64,000 bases of DNA from Manganibacter manganicus (GTDB lineage: Bacteria; Pseudomonadota; Alphaproteobacteria; Rhizobiales; Rhizobiaceae), in the NCBI RefSeq assembly GCF_002075885.1, contig NZ_MDET01000005.1, positions 1 through 64,000 on the forward strand, written 5' to 3'. The notes under the pieces are model-generated. The model made no database searches, was not told where the DNA came from, and saw only the letters and a list, made by a program, of their open reading frames with translations. The position numbers and the translations under genes were made by a program. Below are positions 7,258 through 16,345 of the stretch, piece by piece. Each line of letters begins with the position of its first letter. Within the stretch, counting starts at the first letter, position 1.

Positions 7258-9986
7258 TCGAACAGCTCCTCCAGCTGCTTGACGCTGTTCTCTGCATACT
7301 CGATCTCTCTCGCGTTCACGTCCCAAGGAAAACTGACCGCAATTCCCATGAGCGGTGTCTGACCGGAACCTGTGCCGATCGGATAGATCAACAACAGGCC
7401 TCTGCTGGAATCTCGCTGTCGCCGGATGAATGGGCCGCTGGGATCTCGTGGTTGGTCCCTTTTGGGAGGTTTCTTCATTTCCCATGCCTTGATTGTCTGC
7501 CTTAGGGCTTCCTGAACTTCCTCCTTGCCGAGATCGATCATTTCGTCGGCCGGGCTGACGAGGCGACCGATCGTATATTTGCCACGCTGTTCGGCTGACT
7601 TGTTCGTGCGCTTGATGAGCGAGACCTTGTAGGGGCCTATGTGGGCGATGTCGCCGCTGCGTCCGCCCGCAAGAAGTGCCACGGTCCAATGTTCAAGTGC
7701 ACCATTGGCGACTCTGTCGCTGATGTAGTCGGAGATCGCGCGGGAGTTTGCCTTCCAGGACTCGCGAGACGTTTCGACCCGTGTCATGAGCGCTGCGATG
7801 TCGACCCCCGAGACATCATCCCAGACATATCGGCCATCGGTCACTTCGGCGGTCGGGAGGTTGGTCAGAAAATTCGAAAAGGCTTCGAGATTGCGCTCTG
7901 CACTGGAGATGTCGAACGACACCGTTTCGGAGATTGTCCCGGAGAAGCCGGCGCGGACTTGCTGGGCGGCGCGCATCTTGTTCGCGGCCGTAATCAGCAT
8001 CCCGTCGGGGTGGGCCCGCACCCGGTTGCCGAATTGGTCCGGTGTCTGCCCCGTCGCGTACATGAGATCGAACTCCTCTCGGAGCTCTGACGTCGCTACG
8101 GCTATGTGACGATACCAGAGTACAAGTTCAGGCGAGGTATAGAGCCTGCAGAGATCAGCGTAACCGGGCCGATAGCCGAACCATCGACCCATCTGCATCA
8201 GCGTGTCATACATTCGGGATGTTCGAACGAAATAGCTGACAGACAACCCCTCCAGAGTGAGACCGCGCGACAGCTTGTCGCCGCCCACGGCAATCACTGA
8301 CAGACCATCGGGATGCTCGGCATAGTCCAGCGCGTCCTTCGCGGAGCCGTTGATCTGCCGCACCGTGATGCGGCGGGCGGCATCGAACAGCTCGGCGCGC
8401 ACGGCGTCCCAGCCGATCGGTGGCAATTTGTGATCTTCGAGCATGCTGCGCAGTAGGGGACCGTGCGCCTCAAAATCGTTGCGCCAGAGGGTTTCGAGAC
8501 GGTCCAGGGCATCGCCTCCCGTCCCGGGATATTCGAGTTGTCGACGAATGTCGGTCATGGTCTCGTCTATCAGCCGGGCCACCTGCTGCTGGACGAGTGT
8601 GAACCGCGTGACGTGAACAAGCATCGAATTGTCGACGGAGATGTCACCGCGTGCGCGACGGGCAGCGCAGGCAAGGATGAAGGCAAGGATCGCCTCATGG
8701 AGGCTGGCGGGAAGCTCCGCCACCAGCAGTTCCTTATTGTGTTTCGGCGGGAACACGGGTTCTGCATCGAGCACCGGACGGATGATCGGCAACCCGTCGC
8801 TTTCGCCATCGGTACCCGGCCGGTCGAGTCCGAAGACCTTGTCGGCTCCCAGATAGTTTGTGGGTGCCGGGATGTTGATGATGAAGCTTCGGGGGAAGAG
8901 ATCCTCGCCGACGTCCGTTTGCCAGCCTTCATGGTGGATGAAGACATTGGCGAAGGGCGTTGCGGTATAGCCCACATAGGCGCTTTTTTCGAACAGAGTC
9001 AGCAGGCGACGGATGTACTTGTTGGTATTGGTCGGATTTGCATCCTCGTCGATCTTGCCGTCCGAATCGCGGAATTCGTTCGTGTTGGCCGAAGCATAAT
9101 CGGCTTCGTCATCGATCATGAGCAGCGGTACTCCGCGAATGACGCGTCCGCCCGGCATGCTCTCTTCCTTTTCACTTCTGACGGCGAGCCACTTGTAGAG
9201 GTTGTCGAGGATGCTCACGCGCTTCTTGACCACAAGCACGACCGGATCCTTGCCTCCCGGAATGACCTTGGTGCCCTGCGCTGTTCCAAGCCTGAAATCG
9301 CCGCTGTCGCTGCTGCTGGTCAGCGAATGTGCGACCAGGAACGGAGCACCGGGCAGGGCTCCGGCGCCTATCCGCTGATTTTCCTGGTCGGCGCGCAGAT
9401 TGAGCCGCGTGTCGAAGCCGAAAAAACCCTCGTCAAGTCGGATCTGTGTCTGGCTGCGCAGGCTGTTGTGTACGCCGGCAAGCACTATCACCAGTGGATA
9501 GCCTGCGTCGACGGCCTTGCAGATGAGGCCGGTATAGTTCGATGTCTTGCCGGACTGAACATCTCCGACCACGAGCCCTCGACGGCCCCATTCGCCGTCG
9601 GTGTGCGGGTCACGCAGGCGGTCCAGGATGTCATCGGTCAGTCCGTCCAGTTGTTCCACGACCTCGTGCGGCATTCGTTTCCGCAATTCGAGATACTTGC
9701 GATATCGGTTCCAGAACGCGAACTGCCGCGTTTCGCGCGCTGACTGGATCCAGGCCTTGAAGTCCCGATCGTCGATGACGGAATAGCCGGCGACGTGAAC
9801 ATTGTTGTTGGTTTCAAGCTCGCGCCGAAGGCGATCAGCATCGATGTCGACGAAGTTGGGCATCGCCACCACGGTGGCGACCGCGCGTTCGAGCGCCTCC
9901 TGCGTGATACGTGGTTCCATCATCAGAAGACCGGTTGCGACGGCGTAGGCCGCCGCGAATACCGACTCGTTCGCCCCCCCTGCCAT
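7254..9986 (-). CDS. Z1-domain superfamily II helicase/ATPase
   Basis: A 910-residue predicted helicase. Walker A is GDVQSGKTSNY at about 141-151. The Walker B motif is LLMIDDEADYAS, in the DEAD position. Late helicase motifs are VGGDKLSRGLTLEGLSVSYF and TLMQMGRWFGYRPGY, the latter with the arginine finger. The Z1 domain is known from predicted restriction loci that also carry MutL/MORC-like ATPases and cytosine methylases, and the gene is placed accordingly here: 16 bp after the GHKL ATPase and overlapping the DUF4420 gene. It probably acts as a translocase that couples recognition of unmodified DNA to cleavage; that role is an inference. Confidence 0.92.
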   Translation of the reverse strand: MAGGANESVFAAAYAVATGLLMMEPRITQEALERAVATVVAMPNFVDIDADRLRRELETNNNVHVAGYSVIDDRDFKAWIQSARETRQFAFWNRYRKYLELRKRMPHEVVEQLDGLTDDILDRLRDPHTDGEWGRRGLVVGDVQSGKTSNYTGLICKAVDAGYPLVIVLAGVHNSLRSQTQIRLDEGFFGFDTRLNLRADQENQRIGAGALPGAPFLVAHSLTSSSDSGDFRLGTAQGTKVIPGGKDPVVLVVKKRVSILDNLYKWLAVRSEKEESMPGGRVIRGVPLLMIDDEADYASANTNEFRDSDGKIDEDANPTNTNKYIRRLLTLFEKSAYVGYTATPFANVFIHHEGWQTDVGEDLFPRSFIINIPAPTNYLGADKVFGLDRPGTDGESDGLPIIRPVLDAEPVFPPKHNKELLVAELPASLHEAILAFILACAARRARGDISVDNSMLVHVTRFTLVQQQVARLIDETMTDIRRQLEYPGTGGDALDRLETLWRNDFEAHGPLLRSMLEDHKLPPIGWDAVRAELFDAARRITVRQINGSAKDALDYAEHPDGLSVIAVGGDKLSRGLTLEGLSVSYFVRTSRMYDTLMQMGRWFGYRPGYADLCRLYTSPELVLWYRHIAVATSELREEFDLMYATGQTPDQFGNRVRAHPDGMLITAANKMRAAQQVRAGFSGTISETVSFDISSAERNLEAFSNFLTNLPTAEVTDGRYVWDDVSGVDIAALMTRVETSRESWKANSRAISDYISDRVANGALEHWTVALLAGGRSGDIAHIGPYKVSLIKRTNKSAEQRGKYTIGRLVSPADEMIDLGKEEVQEALRQTIKAWEMKKPPKRDQPRDPSGPFIRRQRDSSRGLLLIYPIGTGSGQTPLMGIAVSFPWDVNAREIEYAENSVKQLEELFE

Positions 9987-10002
9987 TTGCCTGCTGCTCC
10001 TT

Positions 10003-11505
10003 CTACGTCGTCTCTTTGTTCGATTGTTCCTCGAGAAAGACCGCCACCAGTTCGGAATATTGATTGAACGGTTCCATCGTGAGAAGAGCGCGCGCCGCGT
10101 CGGACCGCTCGCGACCGTCTTCGATCATGGCGCGAAATACCTCCGCCATTGCTTCCTTCAGATCAGAGGATGAGTCTTCGAACGGCCTTCCCAGCCCGTC
10201 CGGAGTCTCGGCATTGTTTATGACGATGAGGGGCGCAGGAACCGTTTGTTCCACAAGTGCGATAAGCGCACGCAGAGGTGCCTTGTCGCTTGCCGATTCC
10301 AGTACCTTGCGAACGATCGGATGCTCGCGGTTTATCTTGTAGAAGGTCTTGCCCCGTCGGACGACATGGTTCCAGAGAAAGACATCGTTGCTGCCGACCT
10401 TGCGCTGAAGGACCTTCCCGCGATGGCGATAGATATTCGAGGCCTGACTTCTTGCGGCGCGTGCGATCCGAAGCAGATCCTTCCTGAGCGCAGCCGGGGG
10501 GCGAGCGCGCGACTTCTTGACATCGATCTGCCAAAGCATGTCGGATGAACTGGGGAGATCAATGCGGATTCTCGCGAGCTTGAAATGCTCTTCCTTCTGC
10601 ATCCCCAGACCCAGCCAGTCGCCGGCGACAAGCAGGCGGCAATTTCTGTAGATGTAAAACCCCTGATGGGCGTTCCAGCCTCTCGGACCGGCGGCGAGCG
10701 CATGTGTTTCAGTACTGATCTTGCTATGGTGGGGTAGGATGAAGGGCTTCACCTCCACGGCCTCGCCGTTCATTTTCAGCGTCTCGCCTGGAAGCGGCGC
10801 GACCGCGTCACAGTCTTCAAGGAACGGATCCCACGGTTCGATCGGTCGATCGTTTATGTACAGCCGAATGGCATTTCGACCGCGCAGGAAGCGATGAAAG
10901 ACCATTGCGAGATGGTCCCTGACGGCATCTGCCCTCTCTCTGAAGTGCTTTTGAGCCACCTGATCATCTGAAGAGGCGTTGCCAACGAATCGGTCGAGCC
11001 GATCCCAGAACAGAATCGTGCCTTGCTCCTGGCTGTCGAGAGCGGACTGGTCGGCGGCATCAAGCAGATGGGCACCCTTCAGCAGACGCCATTCGCCGGT
11101 CCCGGTCGAGGCAATGTAGTCAAGGTCCCACCGTCGAATGGCGACAGGCGTCGTCTTCGTCTTGGTCATGACGGTCAGGCAGCGACATTGCGAGATCGAC
11201 GCGGTCTTCATGCCAAGACCGAAACGGCCAAGATCATTCTCTGCTCGTTCGGCAAGAGGACTCAGGCTCCCCGGTCTCATGGCCTGGAGCAGCACGTCTT
11301 CCGGCATCCCTTCGCCATCGTCCCGGATGGTGATGCGCGAGTTCTGACCCGCCCAGGTCAGACTGATCCAGATGTTATTGGCTTTCGCCGTGATGCTGTT
11401 ATCGATGATATCTGCAACCGCGGTCGGAAGATCATAGCCGAACGCGCGGAGAGATTCGAACAGCTCTGCTGCGCCCGGGCTTGCGATATCATAGTCAGGC
11501 GACAT
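10003..11505 (-). CDS. GHKL (MutL/Hsp90/MORC-like) ATPase of the defence operon
   Basis: A 500-residue protein with a clear GHKL nucleotide-binding fold at the N-terminus: AVADIIDNSITAKA (N-box, Asn36), IRDDGEGMPED (DxGxG) and GRFGLGMKTAS at about 93-103. The C-terminal half is unassigned and may serve as dimerisation or DNA clamp. The start MSPDYD at 11505 is chosen because alternatives run further into the methylase gene; it already overlaps the methylase stop by 11 bp. MutL/MORC-type ATPases close around DNA on ATP binding, so this protein may be the sensor or clamp for the Z1 and nuclease partners. Confidence 0.9.
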   Translation of the reverse strand: MSPDYDIASPGAAELFESLRAFGYDLPTAVADIIDNSITAKANNIWISLTWAGQNSRITIRDDGEGMPEDVLLQAMRPGSLSPLAERAENDLGRFGLGMKTASISQCRCLTVMTKTKTTPVAIRRWDLDYIASTGTGEWRLLKGAHLLDAADQSALDSQEQGTILFWDRLDRFVGNASSDDQVAQKHFRERADAVRDHLAMVFHRFLRGRNAIRLYINDRPIEPWDPFLEDCDAVAPLPGETLKMNGEAVEVKPFILPHHSKISTETHALAAGPRGWNAHQGFYIYRNCRLLVAGDWLGLGMQKEEHFKLARIRIDLPSSSDMLWQIDVKKSRARPPAALRKDLLRIARAARSQASNIYRHRGKVLQRKVGSNDVFLWNHVVRRGKTFYKINREHPIVRKVLESASDKAPLRALIALVEQTVPAPLIVINNAETPDGLGRPFEDSSSDLKEAMAEVFRAMIEDGRERSDAARALLTMEPFNQYSELVAVFLEEQSNKETT

Positions 11506-13105
11506 GGCCGAGCCGCCTCGTTTTGGGGGTACGCCCTTGTTCGGAATCCTGGGCATTCAGGATCGTCCACAGTGCATCTCCGATCCAGCGCGCGAGCAGT
11601 GGGGGCACCGCATTGCCGACTTGAACGTATTGCTCGGTCCTGTTCCCCTTGAACAGATAGTTGTCGGGAAATGTTTGCAGCCTTGCAGCTTCGCGGACCG
11701 ACAGGCTCCGGCACTGCATGGGATCCGGATGGATAAAGTAGTGACCATCCTTGGAAATGTGGCTTGTGACCGTGGTGGACGGTCCACCTGAGACCTGCAC
11801 GCGAAATCGGTCGGCAAACTTGCCCGACGACCAGTTTCGGTGTTGCGGCGCCAGCTCTTCGGGAAAGTCCGAGGCCTTGGGAGACTTGCCGAGAACTTCC
11901 GCGAAGACGGCCGCGAAGAAGTAGCGGGCAAGGTCACTCGTCATGTGACTGCGGGTGACGTGATTGGGAAGCGTCTTGAGCCTGTCGTCAGTCAGCCAAT
12001 CCCGAAGGTCCCGAGGGCAGGCGTCCGAAATGCCTGTTCCGGTTGCGTTTCGATCCGGCACACTATTCTGGGCACGGAACGCGGTGAGATGACGCATTGC
12101 TCGTCTGGCAAAGGCCGCGTGCTGGTCGTCAGGGAGGCCGGTCTCGATGTCCGCCACTAAGGTCATGGCATCGGTGACGACCTGTCTCCATTCTTCAGCG
12201 GTGTCGGTTCTTCGACTGAGACCACTCCGCAGTTTCGGCATGCCGTCGATGACATGGCCGACGGTTGCCGCCAGATTGTGACGCACCATGACATCGGACA
12301 AGGCATGTTCGGGGATACCGGCAGCGAGATCCTCGCGCAATCCGACGACAATGACACGATGTCGAGCCTGCGGAACTCCGAAGTCTTCCGCTCTGATCAC
12401 AAAATCTGAAGCGCGAGGCTCGAAACTGTCCAGATCGAGCTGGCGACGGCGGTGCGGCGAAAGCGCTATAAGTCGATAGCGCTCGCTACCGCGCCGTTCG
12501 CCGCGAAGATCATCGAGCACCATATCGATGATCTTGTTTTCGCCGTCGACCGAAGAAGACAGCATGCCCTTGACGTTTTCCATGACGAACGCCGCAGGCC
12601 GCAGACGGTCGAGTATGCGGATGTATTCCTGATAGAGGAAGTGTCGCTTGTCCTTGCTCGCAATGTACCCCTCTTTGCCCTGGTTGCGAGCGCGCCCTAC
12701 GAGGGAATATGCTTGGCAGGGAGGACCGCCAATGAGAACCGTGTTTCCGTTCGCCTCTTCGCGAACTTCGTCGATCCGGGCATTCAGCCTGAACTCGGGG
12801 TCTTCCTTGCCAAGTTCGAGTTGCCACGCTTCCCGCGATGCGGCGGTCCATTGATCCGGAAACAATGCGGCCCAGTTCGGCTCTTCTCCACCTTCGTTGA
12901 TGAAGTCGTAGTAGCAGTCGGGAAACGTTCCATCGAACTGTCGCAGGAAGGCGCGTAGTTGCAGCGTCGAGTGTGCCGCTGCCTCTTTTTCAATCGACAG
13001 CGCCAAGCCGAACGCAGGGTTTCCATCTTCCCGACGAACGCTTGAAAATCCCTCGGCAAGCCCGCCCGGGCCTGCAAAAATGTCCACAACTGAATATGCT
13101 GACAA
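11495..13105 (-). CDS. C5 DNA cytosine methyltransferase
   Basis: A 536-residue Dcm/M.HpaII-like enzyme that methylates cytosine C5. The S-adenosylmethionine motif is DIFAGPGGLAEGF at 8-20. The catalytic motif is GGPPCQAYS (Cys130), followed by FVMENVKGM (Glu176), a GVPQARHRV motif, a variable target-recognition region, and the closing motif VQVGNAVPP. The apparent start is TTG at 13105. It is the first gene of the leftward defence operon and lies back to back with vsr (75 bp between starts), the arrangement expected when Vsr repairs T:G mismatches created by deamination of the methylated cytosine. Target sequence unknown. Confidence 0.95.
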   Translation of the reverse strand: MSAYSVVDIFAGPGGLAEGFSSVRREDGNPAFGLALSIEKEAAAHSTLQLRAFLRQFDGTFPDCYYDFINEGGEEPNWAALFPDQWTAASREAWQLELGKEDPEFRLNARIDEVREEANGNTVLIGGPPCQAYSLVGRARNQGKEGYIASKDKRHFLYQEYIRILDRLRPAAFVMENVKGMLSSSVDGENKIIDMVLDDLRGERRGSERYRLIALSPHRRRQLDLDSFEPRASDFVIRAEDFGVPQARHRVIVVGLREDLAAGIPEHALSDVMVRHNLAATVGHVIDGMPKLRSGLSRRTDTAEEWRQVVTDAMTLVADIETGLPDDQHAAFARRAMRHLTAFRAQNSVPDRNATGTGISDACPRDLRDWLTDDRLKTLPNHVTRSHMTSDLARYFFAAVFAEVLGKSPKASDFPEELAPQHRNWSSGKFADRFRVQVSGGPSTTVTSHISKDGHYFIHPDPMQCRSLSVREAARLQTFPDNYLFKGNRTEQYVQVGNAVPPLLARWIGDALWTILNAQDSEQGRTPKTRRLGHVA

Positions 13106-13180
13106 GAATCACGCTTCCCAGAACCCGCAAGTCATCATGAAGGAATAACATTCTGGCGTCAGAAATACAGGACTCAATTC

Positions 13181-13639
13181 ATGGCTGATGTAGTTGATCC
13201 GGTCACGCGATCAAGAATGATGTCGGGGATCAGCGGCAAGAATTCGCAGCCAGAAATGCTCTTGCGGAAGGGGCTTCACCGTGCGGGCTTTCGGTTTCGG
13301 CTGCATGATGCAAAGTTGCCGGGCAAGCCCGACCTCGTATTGCCGAAGTTTCGCGCAGTCATTTTTGTACATGGCTGCTTCTGGCATCGTCACGAAGGTT
13401 GTCACTGGTGTTCAGTGCCAACTTCGAACGCAGACTTTTGGTCGGAAAAATTCCGAAGGAATGTCGAGCGTGATCGTCGCCAGATCGAACTGCTCCGACA
13501 GGCTGGATGGCGCGTGGGCATAGTATGGGAATGCGCTCTCCGGTCTGACGGATTGGCAGTGATCGACAGTACAATCGACTGGATACGGTCTGACGAACCT
13601 CGCTTCGAGACTGGTCTGGTTCGGCTGCGCGGCGAGTGA
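13181..13639 (+). CDS. vsr: Very short patch repair endonuclease Vsr
   Basis: A 152-residue nuclease that nicks next to T:G mismatches at the site of its partner cytosine methylase. The family active site is present at the same numbering as the Escherichia coli enzyme: Asp51 in KPDLVLP, His64 in IFVHGCFW and His69 in CFWHRHEG. The N-terminus (DPVTRSRMMSGISGKNSQPEM) is the usual Vsr signature. It is divergent from the methylase, so both probably use promoters within 13106-13180, although no strong -35/-10 pair stands out. In this locus it could also be recruited as a nuclease effector, which would be an inference. Confidence 0.95.
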   Translation: MADVVDPVTRSRMMSGISGKNSQPEMLLRKGLHRAGFRFRLHDAKLPGKPDLVLPKFRAVIFVHGCFWHRHEGCHWCSVPTSNADFWSEKFRRNVERDRRQIELLRQAGWRVGIVWECALRSDGLAVIDSTIDWIRSDEPRFETGLVRLRGE

Positions 13640-13856
13640 TTTGATGTCGCGCACGGCGAACTTGCACCATCCGGGCTGTGCCGGCTCCGGTCTGTGCTTT
13701 ATGCTCTGTTGCATCTGTGAATGTGCAGTAGCCGCAGTTGACGTGTCAGACGTGGAGTTTGCCAAACTGCGCACGTGGCTTCAGGTCCCGAAACCGCCGC
13801 ACGGGTATCCAAGCATCAATCATGGCGTCTTAAGGCTGTGTCGCTGTAGCGAGCCG

Positions 13857-14117
13857 TCACTGGCCTTGCAGTTGCAGACATTCCTTAACAGCTGCAGCCC
13901 TTCGCTTATCTACGTAGTCGGCGAGGTCATTGAGATGCACTCCCTTTGCGCATTTTTGCGATGCCTCCATCCGGACGAGGGGCAACGCGATGTCGCCGGC
14001 GGACACTTTGCGGATGAACTTGTCGGTGGTCAGGCCGAAAAAGTCCCGCGCCACGTCCTCAGCGGGGATAACAGGACGGCCAGAATACATCGCCATGAGC
14101 AGGAATGCAGTGTTCAT
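13857..14117 (-). CDS. PrtN-like (pyocin activator family) small protein
   Basis: An 86-residue protein starting MNTAFLLMAMYSGRPVIP and ending with ALPLVRMEASQKCAKGVHLNDLADYVDKRRAAA, which matches the PrtN family first described as the activator of pyocin genes in Pseudomonas. The ATG at 14117 fits the family start; an upstream ATG at 14147 adds an atypical extension. The family is probably DNA binding and is often found singly in prophages and mobile elements. No pyocin or phage structural gene is nearby, so its target here is unknown. It is transcribed toward vsr; 13640-13856 holds no other gene that I can support. Confidence 0.8.
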   Translation of the reverse strand: MNTAFLLMAMYSGRPVIPAEDVARDFFGLTTDKFIRKVSAGDIALPLVRMEASQKCAKGVHLNDLADYVDKRRAAAVKECLQLQGQ

Positions 14118-14300
14118 GGTTCTGCACTCAAGCAGGCATAGTCGCAAGGGAGAAGGGGGCCGACAACGCAGCGTGAAGCAGGATAGCGCAGCGTTGAAAT
14201 CGGAAAGATCATTTAGTCTCTCTCAATCTGGTCGCGAACTCCGGGCCGCCTCTTCGTTGAACCAGATCTCGCAGAGAGTGAGAGTTGGGCCTGTGACTTC

Positions 14301-14348
14301 ACGACGGGTTGAGGGCTGGAGGAAAGGCCTCCGGCGCCTGTCGCGGAG
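14301..14348 (+). ncRNA. Hairpin leader resembling the radC RNA motif, copy A
   Basis: GACGGGTTGAG at 14303 pairs with GCCTGTC at 14336-14342 (six pairs, one G-U). An inner hairpin GGAGG/CCTCC is enclosed, and GCGGAGA, the probable ribosome binding site, follows directly before the DUF932 start. The same layout recurs before radC (15699) and the parB-like gene (16346). The published radC RNA motif lies in 5' leaders of such genes; assignment is by structure and context, not by a covariance search. Confidence 0.65.
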
Positions 14349-14356
14349 ATTTCCCC

Positions 14357-15553
14357 ATGACCCAGATCGAGGTTCTCGATGGCCAGCGAGATACACGCGG
14401 CGGCTACCGTGTGGACGCCAACCGCGGTGAGCGGATCGGCCGTGTCTCGTCCGAATGGTTCTCGCGCCCGGATGACGAGCGTTTTCTGTCGCTTGACGAG
14501 CTGACCCGCGCCGTACGCGAGCGCTCTGACCGTAGCCGCACACGCGTGGTCGAGAGTGCGCTGATCCATGTCGAAGCCAACCGCGCCGATCCCGAACGGC
14601 TCTCGCTGATCCTGCCGGAGGCGGACGCGCCGGTCGCACCGACGCATTGGTCGTTCGGACAATTGGCGAGCATGGTCGGCGCACCCGCTTCCTACCTGCG
14701 CCAGCTGCCGGCGGCCTTGGCCGGGATCAATTTGCAATACGGCCTATCTTCGCATCGTGGTGAGCAAATCAAGACGCTTGAAACCGACAACGGCCGCGTC
14801 GATCTGCGGGCCGTGACCGGTCCGGACTACGGGAGGATCCACGATTTTGAGCTGAGTGAGGCGGTCCAGCGCATCGCCGGCAATGGCACTGGCGACACCC
14901 GCTGGAAAGTGCCGGGTACACTCGACTGGTCGAGTGGCGTCTACAACCCCGGCGTCGACATCACCAAGGACACGACCACGCTTTATGCGTCGGATCGCGA
15001 TATCTTCCTGTTCCTGGTCGACGACATGAATCCGATCGAGGCGGGCAAGCTGCCGGACGGCTCGCCCGACCTGTTCTTCCGTGGGTTCTACTGCTGGAAC
15101 TCCGAGGTCGGCGCCAAGACGCTCGGCATCGCCAGCTTCTACCTGCGCGCCGTATGCCAGAACAGGAATCTGTGGGGCGTCGAGGATTTTCAGGAGATCA
15201 CCATCCGCCACTCGAAATACGCGGCTTCCCGCTTTGCCCACGAGGCGGCGCCGGCGCTCCAGAACTTCGCCAATTCCTCGCCCGCGCCGTTCATCAACGG
15301 CATCAAGGCCGCCCGCGAGCAGATCGTGGCCCGTGATGACGACGACCGCACCGGCTTCCTGCGCAAGCGCGGCTTCTCTAGGGCCGAGACGGGCAAGATC
15401 ATCGACACGGTGCTCGCCGAGGAGGGGAGACCTCCCGAAAGCGTCTTCGATTTCGTGCAGGGCATCACAGCGGTTGCCCGCGGCAAGCCGCATCAGGATG
15501 CGCGTCTGGAGATGGAGGGTAGGGCGAAGAAGCTGCTCGACCGCGTGGCCTGA
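14357..15553 (+). CDS. DUF932-domain protein
   Basis: A 398-residue cytoplasmic protein of the DUF932 family, common on alphaproteobacterial plasmids and ICEs and related to a phage/plasmid protein of unknown biochemical role. Recognisable stretches are LSSHRGEQIKTLETDNGRVDLRAV, VYNPGVDITKDTTTLYASDRDIFLFLVDD and FYCWNSEVGAKTLGIASFYLRAVCQNRN, the last being the most conserved part of the family. The ATG at 14357 is preceded by GGAGA belonging to the leader RNA; an upstream in-frame ATG at 14309 would fall inside that hairpin and is rejected. It begins the ICE maintenance block. Confidence 0.88.
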   Translation: MTQIEVLDGQRDTRGGYRVDANRGERIGRVSSEWFSRPDDERFLSLDELTRAVRERSDRSRTRVVESALIHVEANRADPERLSLILPEADAPVAPTHWSFGQLASMVGAPASYLRQLPAALAGINLQYGLSSHRGEQIKTLETDNGRVDLRAVTGPDYGRIHDFELSEAVQRIAGNGTGDTRWKVPGTLDWSSGVYNPGVDITKDTTTLYASDRDIFLFLVDDMNPIEAGKLPDGSPDLFFRGFYCWNSEVGAKTLGIASFYLRAVCQNRNLWGVEDFQEITIRHSKYAASRFAHEAAPALQNFANSSPAPFINGIKAAREQIVARDDDDRTGFLRKRGFSRAETGKIIDTVLAEEGRPPESVFDFVQGITAVARGKPHQDARLEMEGRAKKLLDRVA

Positions 15554-15559
15554 GTTCCG

Positions 15560-15597
15560 GAAAGCCGGAGACGCGTGAAAGCGTGTTGCCGGCTTTC
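15560..15597 (+). terminator. Strong hairpin after DUF932 gene, possible terminator
   Basis: GAAAGCCGG at 15560-15568 and CCGGCTTTC at 15589-15597 form a perfect 9-bp stem, with ACGC/GCGT pairing inside the loop. Only ATCTTTCT follows, so termination would be weak; it could instead protect the upstream mRNA end. Confidence 0.5.
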
Positions 15598-15645
15598 ATC
15601 TTTCTGGCGCTGCCTTCTTGGAGCAAGAGGGCGGCGCGTCTTCTC

Positions 15646-15690
15646 GTGACGGGTTGAGAGCATCGGCAACGGCCTGCCGCCCGTCGGGAG
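15646..15690 (+). ncRNA. Hairpin leader resembling the radC RNA motif, copy B
   Basis: GACGGGTTGAGAG at 15648 pairs with CCCGTC at 15680-15685. An inner GGC...GCC hairpin is enclosed, and GGGAGA forms the ribosome binding site for the RadC-like gene. The outer stem is perfect. This is the copy that sits before a radC gene, the context that gave the RNA family its name. Confidence 0.7.
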
Positions 15691-15698
15691 ACGCCACA

Positions 15699-16187
15699 AT
15701 GAACCGACATCAGAAGACATTTGGTATGAAGCCGCAATCCGCACCGCTCCTGGCCGAAGAGCAGGTGGTCATCTACGAAGCGCGCCAGATCCTGCTGCGC
15801 CGCCTCAACCAGAATCCGGTTCTGTCGTCCTGGCAGGCGGTGCTGGACTATTGCGCTCTCACCATCCGAGGCGACGTGGAGCGGTTTCATGTGCTTTATC
15901 TCGACAAGAAGAACCGGCTCATTTCGGATGAATGCCTCGCGACCGGCACCGTCGATCACGTTCCGGTCTATCTGAGGGAAGCCCTGAAGCGCGGCCTTGA
16001 GGTCAACGCGACGGCGCTGATCCTCGTCCACAATCATCCGTCCGGCGATCCCGAACCATCGCGCGCCGACATCACGATGACGAAGGAAATCCAGAAGGGC
16101 TGCAAGGTTCTGGGGCTGTCATTGCATGACCACATCATCGTCGGTTTCGGCCGGGAGGTCAGCCTGCGCGCTCGCGGCGAAATCTGA
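15699..16187 (+). CDS. radC: RadC-like JAB/MPN-domain protein
   Basis: A 162-residue protein of the RadC/JAB family. The metal site is HNHPSGDPEPSRAD, with His111, His113 and Asp124 in JAMM spacing, after DKKNRLISDECLATGTVDHVPVY. It lacks the N-terminal helix-hairpin-helix region of chromosomal RadC (about 225 residues), as is usual for plasmid and ICE copies. A repair role for RadC is now doubted; mobile-element copies often sit beside anti-restriction genes. The ATG at 15699 directly follows the leader RNA; the more upstream in-frame start lies inside it. Confidence 0.9.
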   Translation: MNRHQKTFGMKPQSAPLLAEEQVVIYEARQILLRRLNQNPVLSSWQAVLDYCALTIRGDVERFHVLYLDKKNRLISDECLATGTVDHVPVYLREALKRGLEVNATALILVHNHPSGDPEPSRADITMTKEIQKGCKVLGLSLHDHIIVGFGREVSLRARGEI

Positions 16188-16288
16188 GATGCCCGGTTAT
16201 ATTGGCGCCCGGTTCTCCGGACTGCTCGCCTCTGGTCACGGGTTACCGGCCTCGCAGCCCGCAGAGCGAGAGGAGGGAAGGGGTTTTC

Positions 16289-16338
16289 GCGACGGATTGA
16301 AAGTTGAGAGAGAGGCTCTCAGCGCCCGTCGCGGAGAA
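16289..16338 (+). ncRNA. Hairpin leader resembling the radC RNA motif, copy C
   Basis: CGACGG at 16290 pairs with CCCGTCG at 16325-16331. The inner hairpin GAGAG/CTCTC around 16309-16320 is intact, and GCGGAGA leads to the ATG of the ParB-like gene. It differs from copies A and B in the arm sequences while pairing is kept, which argues for selection on structure. Confidence 0.65.
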
Positions 16339-16345
16339 AAAGATC

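Noticed and set aside
7258..7689. N-terminal extension of the DUF4420 protein
   Set aside because: It lies wholly inside the Z1 gene in another frame, and its Arg/Gln-rich sequence is unlike the family; the ATGA overlap at 7257 is the natural start.
13640..14356. ICE attachment site near the PrtN-like gene
   Set aside because: No tRNA 3' end, integrase or matching direct repeat with the 52.5-53.1 kb region could be found, so the ICE ends are left undefined.
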